Shown here in pieces: positions 1-5,095 of a stretch of 13,043 nucleotides of DNA. The notes beneath the pieces are model-generated. The model did no database searches, was not told the origin of the DNA, and saw only the letters and a list, made by a program, of their open reading frames with translations. Each line of letters opens with the position of its first letter. The first letter of the stretch is position 1. The position numbers were made by a program, and so were the translations under genes. The DNA comes from Oscillospiraceae bacterium. Its GTDB lineage: Bacteria > Bacillota > Clostridia > Oscillospirales > Ruminococcaceae. Location: the NCBI GenBank assembly GCA_016297165.1, contig JAEDHF010000034.1, positions 1 to 13,043 on the forward strand, given 5' to 3'.

Positions 1-658
1 GTCTATAGTTGAGCAGACTCGTTTCGGCGCAGAAAAGCTTATGAACGAATTAGAGGAGCTTAAGCGTGAAAAGGATAAATCCGACTTCTCCGATAAGGTT
101 AAAGCCTCTAAAAATAAGACGAATTTAACTATTGACAGTATGTTCGATAAGGCTAACCCCGTTATCGAGCGTAAAAAGACGAAATACGTCCTTCCGAGAG
201 AGCTTAGAATAGGCGACAGTATCCGTCTTATGGATATGGGAACGAGAGGTACGGTTATATCTCTTCCCGATAGCGGCGGAAATGTTGGTATCCAGCTTGG
301 TATGATTAAAACAAAGACGAAGCTTGATAACATTGAGTTGATTGAAGAAAGTCAGCCTGCACCCAAGAAAAAGGGCGGAATCAAGAAAACCCTTCAGAGT
401 AACGCAAATCGTAAGAGCAGTATGGAACTTGACATAAGGGGAATGACTTCCGACGAGGGCGTTATGGAGGTTGACAGGTTTATCGACAACTGTCTTTTAG
501 GCGGAATCGAAACTATTACAATTATTCACGGAAAGGGAACAGGCGCTCTGCGCAGCGCAGTTCACCAATTCCTTAAGACAAACAAGAACGTAAAAAGCTA
601 TCGTCTCGGCGCTTATGGCGAGGGCGAGGCAGGCGTTACAGTAGCGGTACTGAAATAA
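1..658 (+). CDS. mutS2: MutS2 C-terminal part (Smr endonuclease domain), cut by window start
   Basis: Only the last 218 codons are present; the first complete codon begins at base 2. MutS2 family proteins are about 780-790 residues, with a MutS-like ATPase and a C-terminal Smr nuclease domain. They act on branched DNA to limit homologous recombination and, in some Firmicutes, help rescue collided ribosomes. The visible part starts with a charged, helical linker rich in Lys and Glu. It continues with a small beta-rich KOW-like segment (around LRIGDSIRLMDMGTRGTV). It ends in a complete Smr domain of about 80 residues. The Smr hallmarks are present: LDIRG near the domain start and HGKGTGALR, which contains the conserved HGxG loop. 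The ATPase core lies outside the window. The gene ends at a hairpin terminator shared with the converging repair gene. Confidence 0.93.
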   Translation, partial: SIVEQTRFGAEKLMNELEELKREKDKSDFSDKVKASKNKTNLTIDSMFDKANPVIERKKTKYVLPRELRIGDSIRLMDMGTRGTVISLPDSGGNVGIQLGMIKTKTKLDNIELIEESQPAPKKKGGIKKTLQSNANRKSSMELDIRGMTSDEGVMEVDRFIDNCLLGGIETITIIHGKGTGALRSAVHQFLKTNKNVKSYRLGAYGEGEAGVTVAVLK

Positions 659-665
659 AATAAGG

Positions 666-700
666 GCAGTATTACCGAATCCGATAATACTGCTCCTTTT
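666..700. terminator. Bidirectional intrinsic terminator between mutS2 and the AlkD-type gene
   Basis: A perfect 9-bp stem (666-674 with 685-693, GCAGTATTA/TAATACTGC) encloses a 10-nt loop. On the plus strand it is followed by CTCCTTTTATTTT. On the minus strand it is followed by CCTTATTTTATTT, so it can stop transcripts from both sides. The stop codon of the minus-strand gene (699-701) sits inside the plus-strand T-tract. Confidence 0.85.
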
Positions 701-1391
701 ATTTTATGGTAAGAGTTCTCAGGTAATCCTTCTGTTCCTTCGTAATACGATAGCTTTCTATCGCCTTTCTGATAGTTTTGTTATGCACCCGGACGGAAAG
801 CCTTTTTTCTTCTAAATATGGGATAATTATGTCATACTGCTTTGCGAGAGCGGTAGCGAAATACCAGGCAAGCATCATATTCACATAGTATTCCTCGGAG
901 CGTATTCCTGCCGCCATTTCGGGGTAAATCGGGTCAAAGGCTTCGTCGAGGAAATACCTCATAAGCATACCAATCCCGAAACGGATTGTATAGGTCTTTT
1001 CGTCTGAAAGCCAGCGCTTTATTTCAGCCACAAGCCTTTCCTTATTCTTAGCGAAAGCCTTTGGCGAAAGACTGTCGCAGGTTGCCCAGTTATTTATATA
1101 GGGTAAAAACCTGTCAACCTCGGCTAAGCATTGGTCGTAATCCTTAATTTGCTCAATAATGAAGGCGTGAAGGCAGTTTTCCTCGTGATACTTATGAGGC
1201 AGTATTCTTATGAATTCACCGCCTTGCTCTGTACCGGCGAGCTCTTTAGCCAGCTTTCTTAAATCGGGTGTTCTTACACCTATTACTGCGTCGTAGGGAA
1301 CATTTGGTATAAGCTTTGCGCTGAAATCCCGGTATTTTAAATCCTGAAGGGCGAAAAGCCGTTCCCTTATGTATTCTTCGGTATTCTGCAT
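699..1391 (-). CDS. DNA alkylation repair protein, AlkD-like HEAT-repeat family
   Basis: A 230-residue protein of the AlkC/AlkD superfamily (HEAT-like helical repeats). These are cytoplasmic DNA glycosylases that release positively charged alkylated bases such as 3-methyladenine and 7-methylguanine without base flipping. Recognisable family blocks are VRTPDLRKLAKEL (residues 39-51), NNWATCDSLSPKAF (100-113), the Tyr/Trp-rich helix YYVNMMLAWYFATALAK (168-184) and the basic C-terminal helix RVHNKTIRKAIESYRI (201-216). The length matches the family (about 220-240). The start codon at 1391 is preceded on the minus strand by an AAAGGA ribosome site. The gene stands alone, divergent from degV and convergent with mutS2, with its own promoter. 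Whether it is an active glycosylase or a non-catalytic DNA-binding member cannot be decided by eye. Confidence 0.9.
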   Translation of the reverse strand: MQNTEEYIRERLFALQDLKYRDFSAKLIPNVPYDAVIGVRTPDLRKLAKELAGTEQGGEFIRILPHKYHEENCLHAFIIEQIKDYDQCLAEVDRFLPYINNWATCDSLSPKAFAKNKERLVAEIKRWLSDEKTYTIRFGIGMLMRYFLDEAFDPIYPEMAAGIRSEEYYVNMMLAWYFATALAKQYDIIIPYLEEKRLSVRVHNKTIRKAIESYRITKEQKDYLRTLTIK

Positions 1392-1433
1392 TTTAACTGT
1401 CCTTTCAGTATTGTTTAAGAGGTGACCTTAATT

Positions 1434-1463
1434 ATTATACCATAGGATATTATGAAAAGTAAA
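1434..1463 (-). promoter_or_regulatory. Probable sigma-A promoter of the AlkD-type gene
   Basis: On the minus strand, TATAAT (complement of 1434-1439) is preceded by TTTACT (complement of 1458-1463) with an 18-bp spacer. The predicted transcription start is about 35 bases upstream of the start codon. The -10 box is perfect and the -35 box is moderate. Confidence 0.6.
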
Positions 1464-1473
1464 GCATAAAATC

Positions 1474-1502
1474 TTGACCTTTAGTCGGAAATATGCTATA
1501 CT
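1474..1502 (+). promoter_or_regulatory. Strong extended -10 promoter upstream of degV
   Basis: TTGACC (1474-1479), a 17-bp spacer and TATACT (1497-1502), with TGC directly before the -10 box (extended -10). Transcription should start near 1509. That is just before the palindromic repeat, so the whole repeat would lie in the degV mRNA leader of about 200 nt. Confidence 0.8.
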
Positions 1503-1517
1503 ATTCATTAAATACAA

Positions 1518-1697
1518 TTAAGGCAATACCGCACAAAGATTGCGTGTGGATTGCGAAGTCAGATTTTTCGTCAGATTGTGCAAATCGAGTGCAGGCAGGC
1601 TGTCGCCTGTCAAGGGAAATTTGTGCAAGATGACGGAAAAGATGCAAGCAAGGCATACGCAAAGCCGCAAGGCGGTCTTTGTGCGGTGTTGCCTTAA
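1518..1697. repeat. 180-bp MITE-like palindromic repeat in the degV leader
   Basis: The ends are 22-nt inverted repeats (1518-1539 and 1676-1697) beginning TTAAGGCAAYACCGCACAAA, with a single mismatch (T or C at the variable site). Further inside, TTTTTCGTCAGATTGTGCAA near 1564-1583 pairs imperfectly with its complement near 1622-1643. The short hairpin CAGGC/GCCTG lies near the centre, so almost the whole element can fold into one long imperfect hairpin. It encodes no plausible protein. Size, terminal inverted repeats ending in TTAA and palindromic form fit a non-autonomous MITE or a REP-like repeat. The AAGAAAGG ribosome site of degV overlaps its right edge (1696-1703). I cannot see a target duplication longer than the shared TTAA. 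Confidence 0.75.
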
Positions 1698-1711
1698 GAA
1701 AGGTTGAAATT

Positions 1712-2566
1712 ATGGGAAGAATAGCAGTAGTAACAGATACCAACAGCGGTATTACAAACGAAGAAGCAAAAAAGCTCGGAATTTATATGATAAATATGCC
1801 TTTTATGGTTAACGGCGAGGAATTCTTCGACGGAATAAACTCTACTTATGAGGAGTTTTTCAGAAGGCTTGCGGCAGGAGATGATGTAACCACCTCACAG
1901 CCTGCTCCCGATTCGCTTACAGAGCTCTGGGATAAGCTTCTTACCGAATATGATGAAATCGTACATATTCCTATGTCTGCGTCCTTAAGCAGCTCCTGCA
2001 GCACCGCAAGGGCTTTAGCCGCAGATTACGAGGGAAAGGTTTATGTTGTTGACAACAAGCGTATTTCCATTACACAGCGCGAAAGCGTTATCGACGCATT
2101 AAAGCTTATAGAAAAAGGAAAAACAGCGGCAGAGGTTGCGGCTTACCTTGAAGAAAATGCTTTTGATTGCAGTATTTATCTTGCAGTAAATACTCTTGAG
2201 CTTTTAAAGAAGAGTGGAAGAGTAACCGCCGCAGGCGCCGCTCTTGCAACAATTCTCGGCTTAAAGCCCGTTTTACAGATTCAGGGCGAAAAGCTTGACG
2301 CTTACGCAAAGGCGAGAGGTATGGAAAATGCCCAGAAGATTATGCTTGAGGTAGCGAAAAAGGATAAGGAAGAAAGATTTAAGGGTAAGAAGGTACATAT
2401 TACCGCCGCATATTCAGGCGATAAAGCCGATGCAGAACCCTGGCTCCGCCGTATCAAGGACTATTTCGGCGATGAATCCGTTGAAATGTACGCTCTCCCT
2501 ATAAGTATCTGCTGCCATGTAGGCGCAGGCGTAAAGGCTGTTTCAGTAATTCCTTATGTTGAATAA
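1712..2566 (+). CDS. DegV family fatty-acid-binding protein
   Basis: A 284-residue two-domain protein of the DegV (FakB-like) family. Members bind a fatty acid in the cleft between domains and, in many Firmicutes, present it to the FakA kinase for entry into phospholipid synthesis. Visible signatures are the N-terminal strand IAVVTDTNSGI, the TSQPAP motif (residues 61-66), the carboxylate-binding IPMSASLSSS loop (87-95), VVDNKRIS (112-119), TLELLKKSGR (161-170) and the C-terminal CHVGAGVKAVS. The start at 1712 is chosen because MGRIAVVTD is the canonical N-terminus and AAGAAAGG lies 8 nt upstream. A longer frame from TTG at 1679 would begin inside the repeat and lacks a ribosome site. No fakA is nearby, so the physiological ligand and partner are unknown. 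The gene appears monocistronic. Confidence 0.93.
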   Translation: MGRIAVVTDTNSGITNEEAKKLGIYMINMPFMVNGEEFFDGINSTYEEFFRRLAAGDDVTTSQPAPDSLTELWDKLLTEYDEIVHIPMSASLSSSCSTARALAADYEGKVYVVDNKRISITQRESVIDALKLIEKGKTAAEVAAYLEENAFDCSIYLAVNTLELLKKSGRVTAAGAALATILGLKPVLQIQGEKLDAYAKARGMENAQKIMLEVAKKDKEERFKGKKVHITAAYSGDKADAEPWLRRIKDYFGDESVEMYALPISICCHVGAGVKAVSVIPYVE

Positions 2567-2596
2567 TTGACATAGTTGCTTTTTCTGTTGTATAAA
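2567..2596 (+). promoter_or_regulatory. Promoter-like TTGACA/TATAAA pair just after degV
   Basis: TTGACA (2567-2572), an 18-bp spacer and TATAAA (2591-2596). The predicted start (about 2603) falls at the foot of the degV terminator hairpin, so a transcript from here would be terminated at once unless readthrough occurs. It may be fortuitous, or may give a very short RNA or weak tnpA transcription. Confidence 0.4.
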
Positions 2597-2602
2597 ATAA
2601 AC

Positions 2603-2647
2603 AAAAAACTCCCCATTTAACTAATGTTTATGGGGAGATTTGTTTAA
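2603..2647 (+). terminator. Intrinsic terminator of degV
   Basis: CTCCCCAT (2609-2616) pairs perfectly with ATGGGGAG (2630-2637). The stem is flanked by A-rich sequence on the left and ATTTGTTTAATT on the right, giving an 8-bp G/C-rich stem with a U-rich tail. The A-rich left flank makes it potentially bidirectional. Confidence 0.85.
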
Positions 2648-2670
2648 TTGTTAGCTTAAGCGCAAATAAA

Positions 2671-2689
2671 CCACCGCTTAAAGCGGTGG
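2671..2689 (+). repeat. Left-end hairpin of the IS200-type element
   Basis: CCACCGCTT pairs with AAGCGGTGG around a single A (9-bp potential stem). It lies 93 nt upstream of the tnpA start, where the TnpA-binding hairpin of IS200/IS605 elements is normally found. Confidence 0.75.
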
Positions 2690-2781
2690 AATAAAAATCT
2701 TTAGATAAAAGAAAGCCCTCCTTGTGGCATAATGAAAGTGGGTTTGGCAACCACATCATTAACGAAAAGGAGGACTGTCAT

Positions 2782-3246
2782 ATGAATGACAATCATAGTT
2801 TATCACATTCCAAGTGGAATTGCAAGTATCACATAGTATTCGCACCAAAGTATAGGAGAATGGTAATATACGGGCAAATAAAAGCGGACATAGGCAAAAT
2901 ACTAAGAAGCTTGTGCGAACAGAAAAAGGTAAATATAATAGAAGCGGAAGCTTGTCCCGACCATATTCATATGCTTGTGGAAATACCGCCGAATTTGAGC
3001 ATAGCGCAGTTTATGGGATATCTCAAAGGCAAAAGCTCGCTGATGATATTTGACAGACACGCAAATATGAAGTACAAATATGGCAATCGCCATTTCTGGT
3101 GCCGCGGATACTATGTAGATACTGTTGGAAAGAACGAAAAGCGAATAGCAGAATATGTACGAAATCAGCTACAAGAGGATATAGCAAACGATCAGTTGAC
3201 ATTCAAGGAATATGTTGACCCGTTTACGGGTAGCAAGAATAAGTAA
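2782..3246 (+). CDS. tnpA: IS200/IS605 family HUH transposase TnpA
   Basis: A 154-residue Y1 HUH single-strand DNA transposase, the usual size for the family. It cuts and rejoins single-stranded element ends through a covalent 5'-phosphotyrosine intermediate. The HUH motif is HIH (residues 61-63, in CPDHIHMLVEIPP). The catalytic tyrosine is most likely Tyr125 in EYVRNQ, with Gln129 on the same helix as a metal ligand. Other family blocks are the N-terminal KYHIVFAPKYRR and GNRHFWCRGYYVDTVG. All key residues are intact, so the protein looks functional. The start is ATG 2782, because AAAAGGAGGA ends 7 nt upstream; the frame is open to an upstream ATG at 2722 with no ribosome site. No separate terminator was seen on the plus strand; the hairpin after the gene has its U-tract on the minus strand. 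Confidence 0.95.
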   Translation: MNDNHSLSHSKWNCKYHIVFAPKYRRMVIYGQIKADIGKILRSLCEQKKVNIIEAEACPDHIHMLVEIPPNLSIAQFMGYLKGKSSLMIFDRHANMKYKYGNRHFWCRGYYVDTVGKNEKRIAEYVRNQLQEDIANDQLTFKEYVDPFTGSKNK

Positions 3247-3248
3247 GC

Positions 3249-3273
3249 AAAAAAACAGCCGCTTTAGCGGCTG
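3249..3273 (-). terminator. Minus-strand terminator inside the IS right end
   Basis: CAGCCGC (3256-3262) pairs with GCGGCTG (3267-3273) over a 4-nt loop. Read on the minus strand it is followed by a run of seven T (3249-3255). On the plus strand no T-run follows. It would stop transcripts entering the element from the carboxypeptidase side before they oppose tnpA. Confidence 0.75.
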
Positions 3274-3307
3274 CTCGAAAATAAGATGCGGTTGTCAGGC
3301 TCTTCAA

Positions 3308-3349
3308 TGTGCCTTCAGGCACAAGCCGGTAATACGCCCTTGAAGGGCG
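3308..3349 (+). repeat. Two adjacent perfect hairpins in the IS right end
   Basis: TGTGCCT/AGGCACA (3308-3314 with 3317-3323) is followed by CGCCCTT/AAGGGCG (3335-3341 with 3343-3349). They are separated by AGCCGGTAATA. Neither is needed for a simple TnpA-binding end; they could be part of a transcribed, structured right-end RNA. Confidence 0.6.
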
Positions 3350-3355
3350 AGTGCA

Positions 3356-3378
3356 AACCACCAGCTCAGCTGGTGGTT
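3356..3378 (+). repeat. Right-end hairpin of the IS200-type element
   Basis: ACCACCAGCT (3357-3366) is perfectly complementary to AGCTGGTGGT (3368-3377), and one further A-T pair can extend it. It shares the ACCACC/GGTGG stem foot with the left-end hairpin. TTTTGATTT follows, so it could also act as a weak plus-strand terminator for tnpA. Confidence 0.75.
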
Positions 3379-3387
3379 TTGATTTAT

Positions 3388-4113
3388 TCAGAAATTTGTC
3401 TTATAAAAATATTCGAAGGGAAGCCCCGATTCCTTTATTTTTTCAGCGTAGTATATCCCCACAAAGCGATAATGCCAGGGCTCGTAGGAATATCCCGTTA
3501 TATCCTCATATTCCTTAGGGTATCGCATAATAAAGCCGAATTTGTACGCATTCTCCGAAAGCCAGCGGAATTCCTCGGTATTCTCGAAATCGTCGGTAAT
3601 GTCATCGTGGGTTTCCCACCAGTCGGCTGTCAGTATATCAAGGGCAAGTCCTGCGTTATGCTCGCTTGTATAAGGTTCGGCTATTTCCTTTTTTGCTAAA
3701 ATAAGAGCTTCTTCCCGGGTATAGCCGTTATTTATTAGTCTTTCGGTATAGCTCTCGAGGTTTTCCTGCTGTTTTCTTACGCTTCGGTAGGCGGAAACTA
3801 CCATAAGGTCGATTCCGTCCCGTTTAGCGGCAGCTATCATATCTCTTCCGTAGGCGGCGCAGCGTTCGTCCATGGTGAATTGTCCCTGAACGGTATCGAG
3901 GGCTACGGTAAAATTCTCGGGCAGGGGGTTGTCTCTATTGATAAGGTAGTATGCCCAGTGATTATCAATAACGCTCCGGGTGCTTACGGACAATACCGCC
4001 TGTGCTTCGTTAAGCTTACGGTTATCGTTGGGGTGCGAACGGATTTATATGCCGAGGGCTATGTATAAACCCATAAAAAGGGTGGAAAGTATAAAAATTG
4101 TTCTTAGTTTCAT
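3388..4113 (-). pseudogene. VanY-type D-alanyl-D-alanine carboxypeptidase, interrupted by an in-frame TAA
   Basis: The best start is ATG at 4113, preceded on the minus strand by the strong ribosome site AAAGGAGGAA. It gives a signal-peptide-like N-terminus, MKLRTIFILSTLFMGLYIAL, but codon 23 (4047-4045) is TAA. The same frame then stays open for 218 codons to TGA at 3388. This part carries a complete peptidase M15B (VanY) domain: SAYRS (about codons 107-111), SEHNAGLALD with zinc ligands His152 and Asp159, and EPWHYRF with Glu211 and His214. Family enzymes remove the terminal D-Ala of peptidoglycan stems outside the membrane. Restart at TTG 3993 is possible but has no good ribosome site and would leave the enzyme in the cytoplasm. 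One base change (for example CAA or AAA to TAA) explains the break, so recent decay or a sequencing error are both possible. The IS right end lies directly after the stop. Confidence 0.75.
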
Positions 4114-4145
4114 TAGCTTTCCTCCTTTTAGATTATTCTATTACC

Positions 4146-4173
4146 ATTATACCATATTGTATAAAAAAATCAA
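4146..4173 (-). promoter_or_regulatory. Probable promoter of the carboxypeptidase gene
   Basis: On the minus strand, TATAAT (complement of 4146-4151) is preceded by TTGATT (complement of 4168-4173) with a 16-bp spacer. The predicted start leaves a leader of about 25 nt before the ribosome site and the ATG at 4113. Confidence 0.6.
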
Positions 4174-4216
4174 TGCCGAAGAAATAATAATTTGTAAATA
4201 AAATTATATAATTCTA

Positions 4217-4245
4217 TTGACAAGTTATTAAGAATGTGATATAAT
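4217..4245 (+). promoter_or_regulatory. Consensus promoter of the RHH-domain gene
   Basis: TTGACA (4217-4222), a 17-bp spacer and TATAAT (4240-4245), with TGA just before the -10 box. Both hexamers are perfect. The predicted start is near 4252. A short inverted pair, ATTCT (4211-4215) and AGAAT (4231-4235), brackets the -35 box and could be an operator, but this is weak evidence. Confidence 0.85.
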
Positions 4246-4278
4246 GCAGATGGATTAAGAAGAAAGGAATGGTAAGAA

Positions 4279-4941
4279 ATGAATAAAAGCGTTTATAGCC
4301 TTGTTCTCTCCGATGATGTGGTTGAGGCGGTGGACAGACTTGCTTACCGTGAAAACATGAGCCGTTCCGCCTATATAAATAAGCTTTTAGCGGAAGCAGT
4401 ATCATATACCACCCCGGAAAAGCGTATGAACGATATTTTCGGAGAAATCGAAAGCCTTATGAATAACGATGTTTTTATGGTTATGCAGCAGCCCTCCGAC
4501 GCTATGCTTTCGATACGCTCCTCTCTTAAATATAAGTATAAACCCGTAATAAGATACAGCCTTGAGCTTTATCGTAGCTTCAATAAGACTATCGGACAGC
4601 TTAAGGTTTCCTTCAGGACCCAGTCGGAAAGGCTTAAAGCCGAGCTTACGGATTTTCTTAAGCTATGGGCGGAGCTTGAAAACTCGTATATTGTAAAATT
4701 CTTTCCCGACGGAATTTCATACACGATAGAGGACGGAAGATTTACCCGTACCTTCGGAATGCCCTACGGAAAGGAGAATTGCTCCGACGAAGAAATAGCT
4801 AAGGCAATTTCCGAATATATAAAAATGTTTGATGAAATACTTAAGATATACTTCGAAAATATAGCCGTAAAAAGAACGGCGGTGGCTCTTGCTACAAATC
4901 GCTACGGGGAATATCTTCGTGACGGTATTGTAATCATATAG
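4279..4941 (+). CDS. Ribbon-helix-helix N-terminal protein of unknown function
   Basis: A 220-residue protein whose family I do not recognise as a whole. Residues 3-42 fit a ribbon-helix-helix (CopG/Arc-like) DNA-binding fold: the short strand SVYSLVL, helix DDVVEAVDRLAYRE, a turn and a second helix MSRSAYINKLLAEAV. The remaining 175 residues look mostly helical and are rich in charged and aromatic residues, with no signal peptide, membrane segment or cysteine cluster that marks a known domain. This makes it much longer than simple RHH repressors (45-100 residues). RHH proteins usually bind DNA as dimers and often repress their own gene, so autoregulation at the consensus promoter is plausible. 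The ATG at 4279 follows AGAAAGGA by about 10 nt. No toxin or partner gene is adjacent, which argues against a classical toxin-antitoxin pair. There is no clear terminator before the clpB leader, so readthrough into clpB is possible. Confidence 0.7.
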   Translation: MNKSVYSLVLSDDVVEAVDRLAYRENMSRSAYINKLLAEAVSYTTPEKRMNDIFGEIESLMNNDVFMVMQQPSDAMLSIRSSLKYKYKPVIRYSLELYRSFNKTIGQLKVSFRTQSERLKAELTDFLKLWAELENSYIVKFFPDGISYTIEDGRFTRTFGMPYGKENCSDEEIAKAISEYIKMFDEILKIYFENIAVKRTAVALATNRYGEYLRDGIVII

Positions 4942-4971
4942 AAAACATTTTAAAGAATAAAACAATCCGGA

Positions 4972-5068
4972 CTGACGAGAAGCCGTCAGATGCTAGGAAA
5001 CTGTATAACGGCTAGGCTTTGTGCCTGCCGTTGTGCAGTTGACGACGCAGATGGCGGTTTATCGTCAG
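4972..5068 (+). promoter_or_regulatory. Structured 5' leader RNA of clpB, class not recognised
   Basis: The 154-nt gap before clpB folds well by eye. CTGACGA (4972-4978) pairs with TCGTCAG (5062-5068) as a closing stem, and GCCGTC (4982-4987) pairs with GATGGC (5050-5055). AACTG (4999-5003) pairs with CAGTT (5036-5040), enclosing AACGGC/GCCGTT (5007-5012 with 5027-5032) and AGGC/GCCT (5014-5017 with 5023-5026). A competing local hairpin uses CTGACG (4972-4977) with CGTCAG (4984-4989). The ribosome site AGAAAGG (5079-5085) lies 11 nt after the closing stem. I see no CIRCE or CtsR operator and only a poor promoter candidate (TTGTAA 4928-4933 with TAAAGA 4951-4956). I do not recognise the RNA as a named riboswitch. 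Confidence 0.6.
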
Positions 5069-5095
5069 GCTGAATAATAGAAAGGCAGTGATTTT

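Larger units (their letters stand above)
2660..3387 (+). mobile_element. IS200/IS605-superfamily element with tnpA only (ends approximate)
   Basis: A tnpA-type HUH transposase gene is flanked by imperfect subterminal hairpins rather than terminal inverted repeats, as expected for this superfamily. The left hairpin (2671-2689) and the right hairpin (3357-3377) share the same stem foot, AACCACC/GGTGG, consistent with recognition by one TnpA. There is no tnpB reading frame in the element. The cleavage sites cannot be fixed from one copy. The left end probably lies within about 30 nt upstream of 2671 and the right end within about 10 nt downstream of 3377. The right end is therefore directly beside the stop codon of the carboxypeptidase gene at 3388. 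Confidence 0.85.

Noticed and set aside
1501..1743. 80-residue minus-strand open frame over the degV leader
   Set aside because: It lies almost entirely inside the palindromic repeat, has no convincing ribosome site and resembles the spurious frames that such repeats produce.
2660..3387. tnpB or a guide RNA-nuclease system with the IS200-type element
   Set aside because: There is no coding sequence for TnpB in or beside the element; only the right-end hairpins remain suggestive.
3286..3699. 137-residue plus-strand frame starting inside the IS right end
   Set aside because: It covers the IS hairpins and the antisense of the VanY catalytic domain; no ribosome site or domain supports it.
3880..4201. 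Two small plus-strand frames opposite the carboxypeptidase gene (3880-4068 and 3980-4201)
   Set aside because: They are antisense to a recognisable signal peptide and peptidase region and have no family similarity or ribosome site.
4279..4941. Toxin-antitoxin antitoxin assignment for the RHH gene
   Set aside because: The protein is too long for a typical RHH antitoxin and there is no adjacent small toxin frame.
4972..5003. CTGACGA followed by GAAAC, resembling a hammerhead ribozyme core
   Set aside because: No adequate stem II can form between the two core pieces, and the CTGACGA segment is better explained by pairing with TCGTCAG or CGTCAG.
4942..5095. Search for CIRCE or CtsR operators before clpB
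   Set aside because: No TTAGCACTC/GAGTGCTAA pair and no tandem GGTCAAA heptads are present.
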